NCBI GenBank assembly: GCA_005887855.1
Contig: VBQB01000093.1
Location: 1-39,058, forward strand
DNA from: Verrucomicrobiota bacterium
GTDB lineage: Bacteria > Verrucomicrobiota > Verrucomicrobiae > Chthoniobacterales > UBA10450
Direction of reading: 5' to 3'
Length of the DNA: 39,058 nucleotides
Shown here: positions 31,563 through 38,684 of the stretch, piece by piece
Layout of the letters: every line of letters starts with the position of its first letter
Position numbering within the stretch: position 1 is the stretch's first letter
Position numbers and translations under genes: made by a program
Notes under the pieces: model-generated
Told to the model about the DNA's origin: nothing
The model's input: only the letters and a program-made list of their open reading frames with translations
The model's database searches: none

Positions 31563-32783
31563 TTATTCTTGCAAACGAAAGTCCTTATCGAAGGCAGCGA
31601 AGAGATCGAGATATTGTTCAACGTACCGGGTCAGCAGAAATTTTTCGCGCACAGTTTCGCGAGCCTTCTGTCCTATTTCCTCGCGCAATTTCTCATCCTT
31701 CAGCAAGCGAACGATGCCAGCGGCGGCTTCTTCAATCGACGAAACGAGAAATCCATTAACGCCGTTCTCGATCTGATAGCGAATGCCGCCGACGTTTCCG
31801 CCAATCACAGGCGTGCCTTTCCACATTGCCTCGGCAACCGTGAGTCCGAAGCCTTCGCGCAAAGACTTTTGCAACACGACCGCCGCGCGCGTTTGCAACG
31901 CATTCACCAATGCGGTGTCATCGCCACTGGTCAGAATCAGGATGTGCTCACCCTGGCAGGCGCAGAGTGACTCGAAAATCTCTCGGCCTTCAGGATCGTC
32001 CGTTGCGAAATTGCCGAGCAAGACCAGCCTGGCATTGACTTTTTTGTGCGCCAGCTTAAACGCCTCCACCACTCCCTCTGGATCCTTCCACGGATCGAAG
32101 CGTGAAATTTGCACCACCAATGGCAGATCGGTCGGGATCTTGTAGTGAGCGAGGCGCTCGTCGATGTCTTTGTTGCTCAACTGGCGATTTTTAATGCTGA
32201 ATGGGTTGATAGCAGGCATGAATACGCGCTGTGGCGGCTTCATCTCCTGCTGGTATTCGGGACAACTCACGACGGCGACGTCGTACTGGTCGATCCAATG
32301 GCGCAAATATTTCCACATTTCAGCATCGGGCCGTGAGAGATCGATATGGCAGCGCCAGATCCATGGGCATTTTTTTTCATAGTGCTCGATGAACGGAAGC
32401 GGTTGCGGATCGTGGACGATGACGAAATCGTGCTCTAGAAAATTGCGGACGCTGTTTTCGTAAATGACCTGTTCGTAAATTTCTTTTTTGATGCTCGAGA
32501 GATCGATCTCTCCGCCTTGGAGCGCGTTGTGCATCTTCTTCGTGATCGAGAAAAAGTCAGCCGTTCCCTGAATTACGCGCCACTCGGTGCGAAGGCCGAG
32601 GCTGTTCATGAGCAGGGTAAGAGAGGAAATCGTCTCCGCCACGCCGCCTCCGTAGTATGTCGAATTGAAATTGGCCACGCGGAGACCCTTGAGCCCCCGG
32701 GCCTTCTCGCGGATGCGCTCGACGTTCTTGATTCCAATAAACGGCTCGTAGTCTTCAATCTGCGGGATGCGGTAACGGGCCAT
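31563..32783 (-). CDS. TreT-like GT4 glycosyltransferase (trehalose synthase type)
   Basis: A 406-residue GT4 retaining glycosyltransferase closely resembling trehalose glycosyltransferring synthase TreT, which makes trehalose from an NDP-glucose and glucose. Family landmarks are NFNSTYYGGGVAETISSLTL, LGLRTEWRVIQGTADFF, FVIVHDPQPLPF, IWRCHIDLSRP, VFMPAINPFS, VVQISRFDPWKDPEGV, and the GT4 donor site SLREGFGLTVAEAMWKGTPVIGG. The gene is complete. If the substrate is indeed glucose this would be a second trehalose route besides OtsA/OtsB; sequence alone does not prove the acceptor. It lies divergent to a small gene at 32873. Confidence 0.82.
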   Translation of the reverse strand: MARYRIPQIEDYEPFIGIKNVERIREKARGLKGLRVANFNSTYYGGGVAETISSLTLLMNSLGLRTEWRVIQGTADFFSITKKMHNALQGGEIDLSSIKKEIYEQVIYENSVRNFLEHDFVIVHDPQPLPFIEHYEKKCPWIWRCHIDLSRPDAEMWKYLRHWIDQYDVAVVSCPEYQQEMKPPQRVFMPAINPFSIKNRQLSNKDIDERLAHYKIPTDLPLVVQISRFDPWKDPEGVVEAFKLAHKKVNARLVLLGNFATDDPEGREIFESLCACQGEHILILTSGDDTALVNALQTRAAVVLQKSLREGFGLTVAEAMWKGTPVIGGNVGGIRYQIENGVNGFLVSSIEEAAAGIVRLLKDEKLREEIGQKARETVREKFLLTRYVEQYLDLFAAFDKDFRLQE

Positions 32784-32872
32784 TTGCTAAGTGATTCGTT
32801 TGCCGTCGCGGACACGCTCGCCGATCACGCGAGCGGCGATTAACTTTTTGCAGGATCTGGATCTATCCCTAA

Positions 32873-33133
32873 ATGCAAAAACCTAAAATCGATGACAAGC
32901 TAACGCTGCTGACTGACTTCGGCGAGACAGAAGCGATTTGTGCCGAGGTACTCGACGATCCGGGCACGGCAGGCGGCGTGTTGCTCAAAGTGATGGCACG
33001 GGGCCCATTCGAGGAAGGCCAGCAGTGCTGGATTCTTGATCGCGACGGATCGAAGATTGGCGCGACAGTCGAGAACGTCTTCAAGCAAACCATCGACAGC
33101 GAAGTGACGCTGTCCACAGTCCTGCCTGCGTAA
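32873..33133 (+). CDS. Small conserved protein, unknown
   Basis: An 86-residue protein I do not recognise. It is mixed charged and hydrophobic with no signal peptide or membrane helix; LTLLTDFGETEAICAEVLDD and QQCWILDRDGSKIGATVENV suggest a small beta-barrel or SH3-like fold. It is divergent from the TreT-like gene and lies about 90 bases upstream of the sigma-factor gene on the same strand. It has normal codon use and an ATG following GGATCTATCCCTAA without a good Shine-Dalgarno. Confidence 0.55.
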   Translation: MQKPKIDDKLTLLTDFGETEAICAEVLDDPGTAGGVLLKVMARGPFEEGQQCWILDRDGSKIGATVENVFKQTIDSEVTLSTVLPA

Positions 33134-33223
33134 TCGGCGCAGGCTGGCGCGCCCCGAAGAGCCAATATCTGTTCCGTTACATGCAGGCTTGCTTTCGGCT
33201 CGCGTTTTTACTGTGATTACGGT

Positions 33224-33991
33224 GTGCGCGCCGATCCTGACGACGTGACTTCACTGAGCGCGACTGGTTCGGTGCCTGCCGGCGCGGGGATGTTTGCCAC
33301 CACACACTGGAGTGTGGTGCTGGAGGCACAAGGTGAATCGTCGGCAGCACAACAAGCGCTAGAAAATCTTTGCCGCACTTATTGGCGGCCTATTTATGGC
33401 TTCGTCAGGCGAGAGGGTACTAAACCAGAGGAGGCGAAAGATCTCACGCAGGGGTTTTTCGCGCTGATTTTAGAGCGCAAAGATTTCCAGTCTGTGCGAC
33501 AGGAAAAGGGCCGTTTGCGTTCCTTTCTTCTGGCTTCGCTCAAGCATTTCATGGCGAACGAGCGCCGTGATGCCGCGACGATCAAACGTGGCGGCGGCCG
33601 AACGCTGATTCCGCTCGACGGGATCACATCGGACGATTCTGACGAGTTCCATCGCAGCAACATGCTGAGCGCCGATCTGCTTTATGATCGCCGCTGGGCG
33701 TTCACTGTACTCGACCGCGTGTTCACACGCTTGCGCGAGGAATCTCACGGATCAGCTAACGCGCCGCTGCTGGAGCGGTTGAACACACTGCTGTCTGACG
33801 AACCGGATCGACCGTCGCAAGCGGAAATTGCGCGCGAGTTTGGCATGACCGAGAACGCGATCAAACAAGCGTTCCATCGACTGCGACAGCGTTACCGACA
33901 GCTGTTGCGTGAGGAAGTCGCGCACACTGTGGCAACGCCCGCCGAGATTGAAGACGAACTGCGTCACCTCATCACCGCGTTGCGCTCGTAA
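33224..33991 (+). CDS. ECF-type RNA polymerase sigma factor
   Basis: A 255-residue sigma-70 family factor. Region 2 is LCRTYWRPIYGFVRREGTKP, EEAKDLTQGFFALILERKDF, GRLRSFLLASLKHFMANERR. Region 4 is QAEIAREFGMTENAIKQAFH, RLRQRYRQLLREEVA, a helix-turn-helix. It belongs to the ECF groups common in Verrucomicrobia and Planctomycetes that sit next to Ser/Thr kinases. The next gene is such a kinase, starting 49 bases later, so phosphorylation rather than an anti-sigma factor may control it. GTG 33224 is used; the family likeness begins at ATG 33290 (MFATTHWSVV), which may be the true start. Confidence 0.88.
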   Translation: MRADPDDVTSLSATGSVPAGAGMFATTHWSVVLEAQGESSAAQQALENLCRTYWRPIYGFVRREGTKPEEAKDLTQGFFALILERKDFQSVRQEKGRLRSFLLASLKHFMANERRDAATIKRGGGRTLIPLDGITSDDSDEFHRSNMLSADLLYDRRWAFTVLDRVFTRLREESHGSANAPLLERLNTLLSDEPDRPSQAEIAREFGMTENAIKQAFHRLRQRYRQLLREEVAHTVATPAEIEDELRHLITALRS

Positions 33992-34040
33992 CCTATCAGG
34001 AATTTCCGTGCAGTATTTAAGTGAAGGGAATGGCCGGACG

Positions 34041-36770
34041 ATGAGAATCACAACAGGCGAATTTTGTCGCAAATGCGGAGCAGCCATTCCACCGAATTCC
34101 CCGCAGCAATCGTGCGGCGCCTGTCTGCTGGAAACGGGTCTCGGCCCAGTCGAGCCCGAGCCTGAAGTAAATGTCGATCTTGGGTCGTCGCCGATGTTGA
34201 TGGACTTCGGCGATTACGAATTGCTCGAGCAAATTGGCCGTGGCGGACAAGGCGTAGTATTTCGAGCACGCCAGAAGAGCCTCAATCGCATCGTCGCGGT
34301 CAAAGTCATCGGATTAGGCCATTGGGCCACCGAAGCACACCTCAAACGTTTCCGTCTCGAGGCCGAAGCGGCAGCCAGGTTAGAGCATACCGGTATCGTT
34401 CCAATCCACGAAGTTGGCGAGCGTGATGGCTCATGCTATTTCAGCATGAAATTCGTCGAAGGCGGCCAACTCGATGAAGTAGTCAGGCGGAAGCCGATGT
34501 CGATCCGGCAAGCGGCAGAATTGATAGGAAAGGTGGCGCGCATCGTGCATTACGCCCATGAGCACCGCATTTTGCACCGCGATATCAAACCGGGAAACAT
34601 TCTCCTCGATGCAAAAGGCGAACCGCACCTCACTGATTTTGGCCTGGCGCGATTGGTCGAGAGTGAGAGCACCGTCACGCGCACGATGGAAGTTTTGGGC
34701 ACGCCCAGTTACATGGCGCCAGAGCAAGCAGTGGGAAATAACGCGGCAGTGAGCAACGCCACCGATGTCTATGGGCTTGGTGCAGTTCTTTACCAACTGC
34801 TGACCGGCCATCCGCCTTTTGCTGGCGGTACCACCTACGAGACTATCAAGTTACTCGAAGATACCGAGCCGCGGCCGCCGCGGTTACTCAATCCCAAAGT
34901 AGATCGCGACCTCTCTACGATTTGTCTCAAATGCCTCGAGAAAGATCCAAAGCGTCGATACGCTTCCGCTCTGGCGCTTGCGGAAGATCTCAACCGTTGG
35001 CTAAAGTATGAACCGATTCAGGCGCGGCATTCTGGAGTTTTCGCGCGAGGAAAGAAATGGGTGCGGCGCAATCCAACCAGCGCGGTACTTGCAGCGTCGC
35101 TGATGGCACTGGCGGCACCTGCGGGCTGGATTATTTGGAAAAGTGAATTTATTCGACATCCGGTTACAAACGGAATCGCCGTCCTGCAGGACGACATTCT
35201 GACCAAGCTGGCGAGGATCGCCGATCTGAAAGTGATCAGTCGGAGCAGTGTGATGGAATATCGCGAAAAACGAAATGTGCGACAGATCGGAAATGATCTG
35301 CGCGTATCGCATCTTCTGGAAGGCAGCGTCCGCAGGATCGGGACACGGTTTCACATGAACGCGCAGTTGATCGACACGCGCACTGACACTCACGTGTGGG
35401 TGGAGCAATACGACGGCGATTTCAATGATCTGTTCGCAATTCAAAGCGAGATCGCGCAGAAAATTGCCGGCCAACTCCGCGCCAAAATCTCACCTGCGGA
35501 GAAACTGGCGATTGAACGTAAACCAACGACCGATCTCGTCGCTTTCGAGCTCTATTCGCGTGCCATTAGTTCAACACCAACATTCCGTGGCGGCACCGCT
35601 GGTTCGGGACAGCAGGCTATCGATCTGCTAAACCGGGCTGTGGCGCGCGATCCATCATTTTTCGACGCCTATATCGCACTCGCCGTGCATCATGACCAGC
35701 TTTACTTCTTTAATCTTGACCATACTCCTGCGCGGTTGGCGTCAGCGGAAGCAGCCGTCCAAGAAGCATTCCGCATCCGTCCAAATGCCGGCGAAGCACA
35801 CCTTGCACGAGCATATCATCTTTATAATGGATACCTCGACTACGAGGGTGCTCTGGCTGAACTGGAAGTTGCTCGCCAGACGCTGCCCAATCATCCGCGA
35901 ATATTTCGAATAACGGGTTTCATCCAAAGGCGTCAAGGGCGCTGGGAAGAGTCCATAAGGAGCTTCGAGCGGGCAATTGAGCTCGACCCGCGCAACGTCA
36001 ACACGCTCGACAACCTCGGAGATAGTTACGCAGCGCTCCGGCGTTATGCTGAGCAAAAATCGAAGCTCGATCGCATATTGGCTATCGAGCCAAATGATGT
36101 TCCGGCAAAAGTGGGGCGCGCACTCGTGGAACTGAATTGGAAAGCTGATACCAGACCGTTGCATCAATTGATTGACGAAATCCGGGCGGCAAATCCAGCT
36201 GCCATGCCGAAGATCGTCCCTTGGCGGCTGCTTTGCGCACTTGTCGAACGCGACGTCGCTGCCGCCAAAGAGGCATTGCTCGCCGCCGGCGAAGAGAGCC
36301 CGTTAGGCGGCGACGCCGTTCATTTCCCGCGTCCTTTCGTGGAAGGCCTTATCGCGCGCATGACAAACGACGAGCACGAGGCGCAATTGGCTTTTACTGC
36401 TGCGCGCGCGGAACAGGAGAAAATCGTCCAGGCTGAACCAGATTACGGTCCGGCATTGTGCGTGCTCGGTGTAATCGATGCCGCCCTCGGGCGGAAGGAT
36501 GAGGCCTTGCGCGAAGGCCGGCGCGCGATCGAGCTTCTTCCCGTGGAAAGGGACTCAGTCAATGGTCTCCACATGATCGAACATTTGGCAATGATTGCTG
36601 CGTGGGTCGGTGAAAAGGATCTCGCCTGCGAACAACTCACCGCTGCCGTTCGTTACCCCGGTAGCGGGTATGTTGTTACCTATGGCGAATTAAAACTGCT
36701 GCCAGACTGGGATCCGCTACGCGGCGAGCCGTGCTTCGAAAAAATCGTCGCCTCCCTCGCGCCGAAGTGA
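34041..36770 (+). CDS. Zinc-ribbon Ser/Thr protein kinase with C-terminal TPRs
   Basis: A 909-residue protein. Residues 9-28 form a zinc ribbon (C9, C12, C25, C28). The kinase domain spans about 58-325 and is fully active-looking: GRGGQGVV (66-73), K88, HRD 179-181 with N186, DFG 199-201, MAPEQ. A membrane helix lies at about 346-366, then an adenylate-cyclase-associated/TolB-like domain (DLKVISRSSVMEYR, HLLEGSVRRIGTRFHM, HVWVEQYDGD, LFAIQSEIAQKIAG), then TPRs to the end. At residue 382 GIAVL runs straight into QDDILTKL: the usual PFENLS...NAFFADG between them (about 18 residues) is absent in frame. ATG 34041 is chosen because it starts the zinc ribbon; the frame is open upstream inside the sigma gene. 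Confidence 0.9.
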   Translation: MRITTGEFCRKCGAAIPPNSPQQSCGACLLETGLGPVEPEPEVNVDLGSSPMLMDFGDYELLEQIGRGGQGVVFRARQKSLNRIVAVKVIGLGHWATEAHLKRFRLEAEAAARLEHTGIVPIHEVGERDGSCYFSMKFVEGGQLDEVVRRKPMSIRQAAELIGKVARIVHYAHEHRILHRDIKPGNILLDAKGEPHLTDFGLARLVESESTVTRTMEVLGTPSYMAPEQAVGNNAAVSNATDVYGLGAVLYQLLTGHPPFAGGTTYETIKLLEDTEPRPPRLLNPKVDRDLSTICLKCLEKDPKRRYASALALAEDLNRWLKYEPIQARHSGVFARGKKWVRRNPTSAVLAASLMALAAPAGWIIWKSEFIRHPVTNGIAVLQDDILTKLARIADLKVISRSSVMEYREKRNVRQIGNDLRVSHLLEGSVRRIGTRFHMNAQLIDTRTDTHVWVEQYDGDFNDLFAIQSEIAQKIAGQLRAKISPAEKLAIERKPTTDLVAFELYSRAISSTPTFRGGTAGSGQQAIDLLNRAVARDPSFFDAYIALAVHHDQLYFFNLDHTPARLASAEAAVQEAFRIRPNAGEAHLARAYHLYNGYLDYEGALAELEVARQTLPNHPRIFRITGFIQRRQGRWEESIRSFERAIELDPRNVNTLDNLGDSYAALRRYAEQKSKLDRILAIEPNDVPAKVGRALVELNWKADTRPLHQLIDEIRAANPAAMPKIVPWRLLCALVERDVAAAKEALLAAGEESPLGGDAVHFPRPFVEGLIARMTNDEHEAQLAFTAARAEQEKIVQAEPDYGPALCVLGVIDAALGRKDEALREGRRAIELLPVERDSVNGLHMIEHLAMIAAWVGEKDLACEQLTAAVRYPGSGYVVTYGELKLLPDWDPLRGEPCFEKIVASLAPK

Positions 36771-36773
36771 ATT

Positions 36774-36910
36774 TAACCACGGATTACACTGATAACACGG
36801 ATGGATAGGGCGCGACCGCCAGCAGGGCTGAATCGCGCGCCCAATTGTAGGGCGTCTGTGTCAGACGCCAGCCAAGAACCCATCCGTTACATCCGCATCA
36901 TCCGTGGAAT
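36774..36910. repeat. Inverted repeat of ACCACGGAT type enclosing a REP hairpin
   Basis: The left arm (TTAACCACGGATTACACTGA..., 36774-36805) and the right arm (CCATCCGTTACATCCGCATC..., 36880-36910) are imperfect reverse complements built on short CACGGAT units. Between them, TGTAGGGCGTCTGTGTCAGACGCC (36846 onward) is a REP-like hairpin. The structure directly follows the kinase stop, may terminate that transcript, and fills most of the spacer before the leader of the next gene. Confidence 0.65.
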
Positions 36911-36989
36911 TACGCGGTCGCGATTCAACGGGAAACCAATTCCCTGGCCCCGCTGAAGCCTTGGCGAAGGAGGTCACGATTTACGTCGA

Positions 36990-37108
36990 GGAGTCCTTTC
37001 GGCGTAACCTCCAACTGGTTTCCGTTCTGTACACCAGTGAACGGCCGGAAATGACCTCCCACGGTGGGAAGCCAAGGAAGGCCAAAACCAGAAAAGGAAA
37101 ATTAGTTT
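36990..37108 (+). promoter_or_regulatory. Candidate structured 5' leader, copy A
   Basis: The 5' region of the secreted-protein gene at 37109, similar to the region before the gene at 37975 over about 80 bases. Hairpin 1 is GTTC-TGT-AC-ACCA-GT-GAAC (37024-37042). Hairpin 2 is TCCCA-CGG-TGGGA (37057-37069). A conserved GGCCAAAAC follows at about 37080. The Shine-Dalgarno AAAGGA (37093-37098) could pair with TCCTTT at 36994-36999. Ligand or trigger unknown. Confidence 0.55.
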
Positions 37109-37618
37109 ATGAAAAACCAAAACATTGTGTTCACAAGAAGCGTTCCCAAGATGTCGAAGGCCCGGCTGTTTAGGTCGGTTCTGGCGCTGGGGATAGTCGC
37201 ATTGATCATGCACGTCTCCCTGCCGCGCGCCCAAGCCTATGATCTGAGTAGCCTCAACGGCAGTTACGCCGACTTTTTCTCGGGCCTTGCTCCAGTAAGC
37301 CCCGAGGGGCCACACCGCCCCGTGCCCATAAGCGCGTATTTGCCATTATACGCGGCGGGCTTGTGGACGTTTGATGGCGCAGGCGGCCTCACGACACGTC
37401 TGGTCTTCAACTTCGGTGGCGGCTTTATATTCGGCGATAATTGGGATCTGAATCTCACCGGAACCTATACCGTGAATGCGGACGGTACTGGCACCATGAC
37501 TTTTGCGGGGATCCGTCGCCGCCACTTCGTGATTGGCGCTGGCGGAAACGAGCTTAAGTATATTGATACAGACCCCACAGGCGGCGACGTAGTCGGCGGT
37601 TCCATGGTCAAACAATAG
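37109..37618 (+). CDS. Small secreted protein, unknown
   Basis: A 169-residue protein with a long N-region and a signal peptide (hydrophobic SVLALGIVALIMHVSL, cleavage near RAQA-YD). The mature part is glycine-, threonine- and aromatic-rich (LNGSYADFFSG, LWTFDGAGGLTTRLVFNFGG, NLTGTYTVNADGTGTMTFAG). This is a beta-sandwich or barrel pattern shared by many small exported proteins of soil bacteria without known function. GAAAAGGAAA lies 10 bases before ATG 37109. It shares its 5' leader with the next gene and is followed by a terminator-like hairpin, so each gene has its own transcript. Confidence 0.65.
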   Translation: MKNQNIVFTRSVPKMSKARLFRSVLALGIVALIMHVSLPRAQAYDLSSLNGSYADFFSGLAPVSPEGPHRPVPISAYLPLYAAGLWTFDGAGGLTTRLVFNFGGGFIFGDNWDLNLTGTYTVNADGTGTMTFAGIRRRHFVIGAGGNELKYIDTDPTGGDVVGGSMVKQ

Positions 37619-37645
37619 CAGACAATAGCTCTGAAGCAGCTCGCG

Positions 37646-37687
37646 ATCAGCCGTCACGCTTCGCTGTGTGGCGGCTGATTGTTTCTC
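37646..37687 (+). terminator. Terminator-like hairpin after the first secreted protein
   Basis: ATCAGCCG (37646-37653) pairs with CGGCTGAT (37672-37679), an 8-bp perfect stem that can extend inward by CAC/GTG, followed by TGTTTCT. It lies 28 bases after the stop codon. The U-tract is moderate. Confidence 0.6.
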
Positions 37688-37817
37688 CGCGTGCGGGAAG
37701 CACGCGCCCCGGTGTGTGGGCGATGGCGCGCTCGATGGTATTTCTCTGCTAATAAAAGGCAACAAAGAGAACAAGACTGTCTTTCGATTCGCCGGAACCA
37801 AACAGAGCCTTCCCTTC

Positions 37818-37974
37818 CTTTGTTTCCTTTGGTTTGAGGAACTTCTGACATTTCCACGTAACCTCGCGCTCGTTTCAGTTCTGTACTTCGGTGAACGGCT
37901 AGAAATAACTCCTCACGATGAGGAATCAGAAAAGGCCAAAACAAGAAAAACCAAATCAACCAAAGGAACAAAAG
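37818..37974 (+). promoter_or_regulatory. Candidate structured 5' leader, copy B, with buried Shine-Dalgarno
   Basis: Hairpin 1 is GTTC-TGT-AC-TTCG-GT-GAAC (37878-37896), capped by a UUCG loop. Hairpin 2 is TCCTCA-CGA-TGAGGA (37910-37924). Enclosing both, CTTTGTTTCCTTTGGTT at 37818-37834 can pair (15 of 17 positions) with AACCAAAGGAACAAAAG at 37958-37974. The second arm contains the Shine-Dalgarno AAAGGA and ends directly at the ATG, so a closed stem would block translation. Confidence 0.6.
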
Positions 37975-38463
37975 ATGAACCTTAAAAAGCAAATAGCAGT
38001 TATCGTTCTTGCCCTGACAGCGACCACTTCGCCAGTCTGGAGCCAGGACAGACAACCGTTACCATCACCGACCGCCCACACCCTTCACGGGACGTGGCGC
38101 GTTACCAGAACCGGGGTCGACTGTATAACTGGTCAGGATATATTGTCATTTCCGGCTATCATGACCTTCAACCAAGGCGGCACTTACACCGGCTATGGGG
38201 TCCCACCTGGTGGCGATCCCGGTCAGGGGACCGAATACGGTGTTTGGCAGCGCGAGCCAGGCAGTCATAATTACTCGAATAGAGCTGTGTTTTACAGCTA
38301 TACCGCGGAAGGCGATTTTGACGGCAGAGGTGAAGCTACCGAAGCGATACAGCTCACCACCGCCGACAGCTTCACTGGTACTGGCACGGTCCAGATCTTC
38401 GACGCTGATGGGAATCTAATCGCCACCATTTGCGCCACGAGCACTGGAACGCGATTTGAATAA
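37975..38463 (+). CDS. Small secreted protein, unknown
   Basis: A 162-residue protein with a signal peptide (residues 1-23, MNLKKQIAVIVLALTATTSP, cleavage near VWSQ-D). The mature part reads HTLHGTWRVTRTGVDCITGQ, FPAIMTFNQGGTYTGYG, then EAIQLTTADSFTGTGTVQIF and FDADGNLIATICATSTGTRF. The GTW...MTF...GTGTV strand pattern resembles lipocalin-like exported proteins. The two cysteines may form a disulfide. The function is unknown. ATG 37975 is chosen because the signal peptide begins there and AAAGGA is correctly spaced; the frame upstream to 37918 lies in the leader. The protein is not obviously paralogous to the upstream secreted protein, although the leader is. Confidence 0.7.
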   Translation: MNLKKQIAVIVLALTATTSPVWSQDRQPLPSPTAHTLHGTWRVTRTGVDCITGQDILSFPAIMTFNQGGTYTGYGVPPGGDPGQGTEYGVWQREPGSHNYSNRAVFYSYTAEGDFDGRGEATEAIQLTTADSFTGTGTVQIFDADGNLIATICATSTGTRFE

Positions 38464-38554
38464 AGATCATGGGATTTGGTGCGTTCTATCCGCGCCAAAC
38501 CCGTTCACTCGCGAACAGAAAGACCGTCTGCTAGAAAAGCGATTTCACAAATGT

Positions 38555-38635
38555 TGTAGCCACCGGCCTGTGGCCGGTCTGCTTCCGGCGGTGCCTTTTC
38601 ACATCAGCGAGACGGCCCACAGGGCCGTGGCTACA
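38555..38635. repeat. REP-like doublet, best copy in the window
   Basis: The left arm TGTAGCCACCGGCCTGTGGC... (38555-38580) and the right arm ...CACAGGGCCGTGGCTACA (38610-38635) are 26-base imperfect reverse complements, bounded by TGTAG and CTACA. It lies between the converging secreted-protein gene and pncA. The rest of 38464-38684 holds nothing recognisable. Confidence 0.75.
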
Positions 38636-38684
38636 GCGGCCACAGTCTTATTTAACTCGATCTAGTCGGCGATACGTTGCGCTA

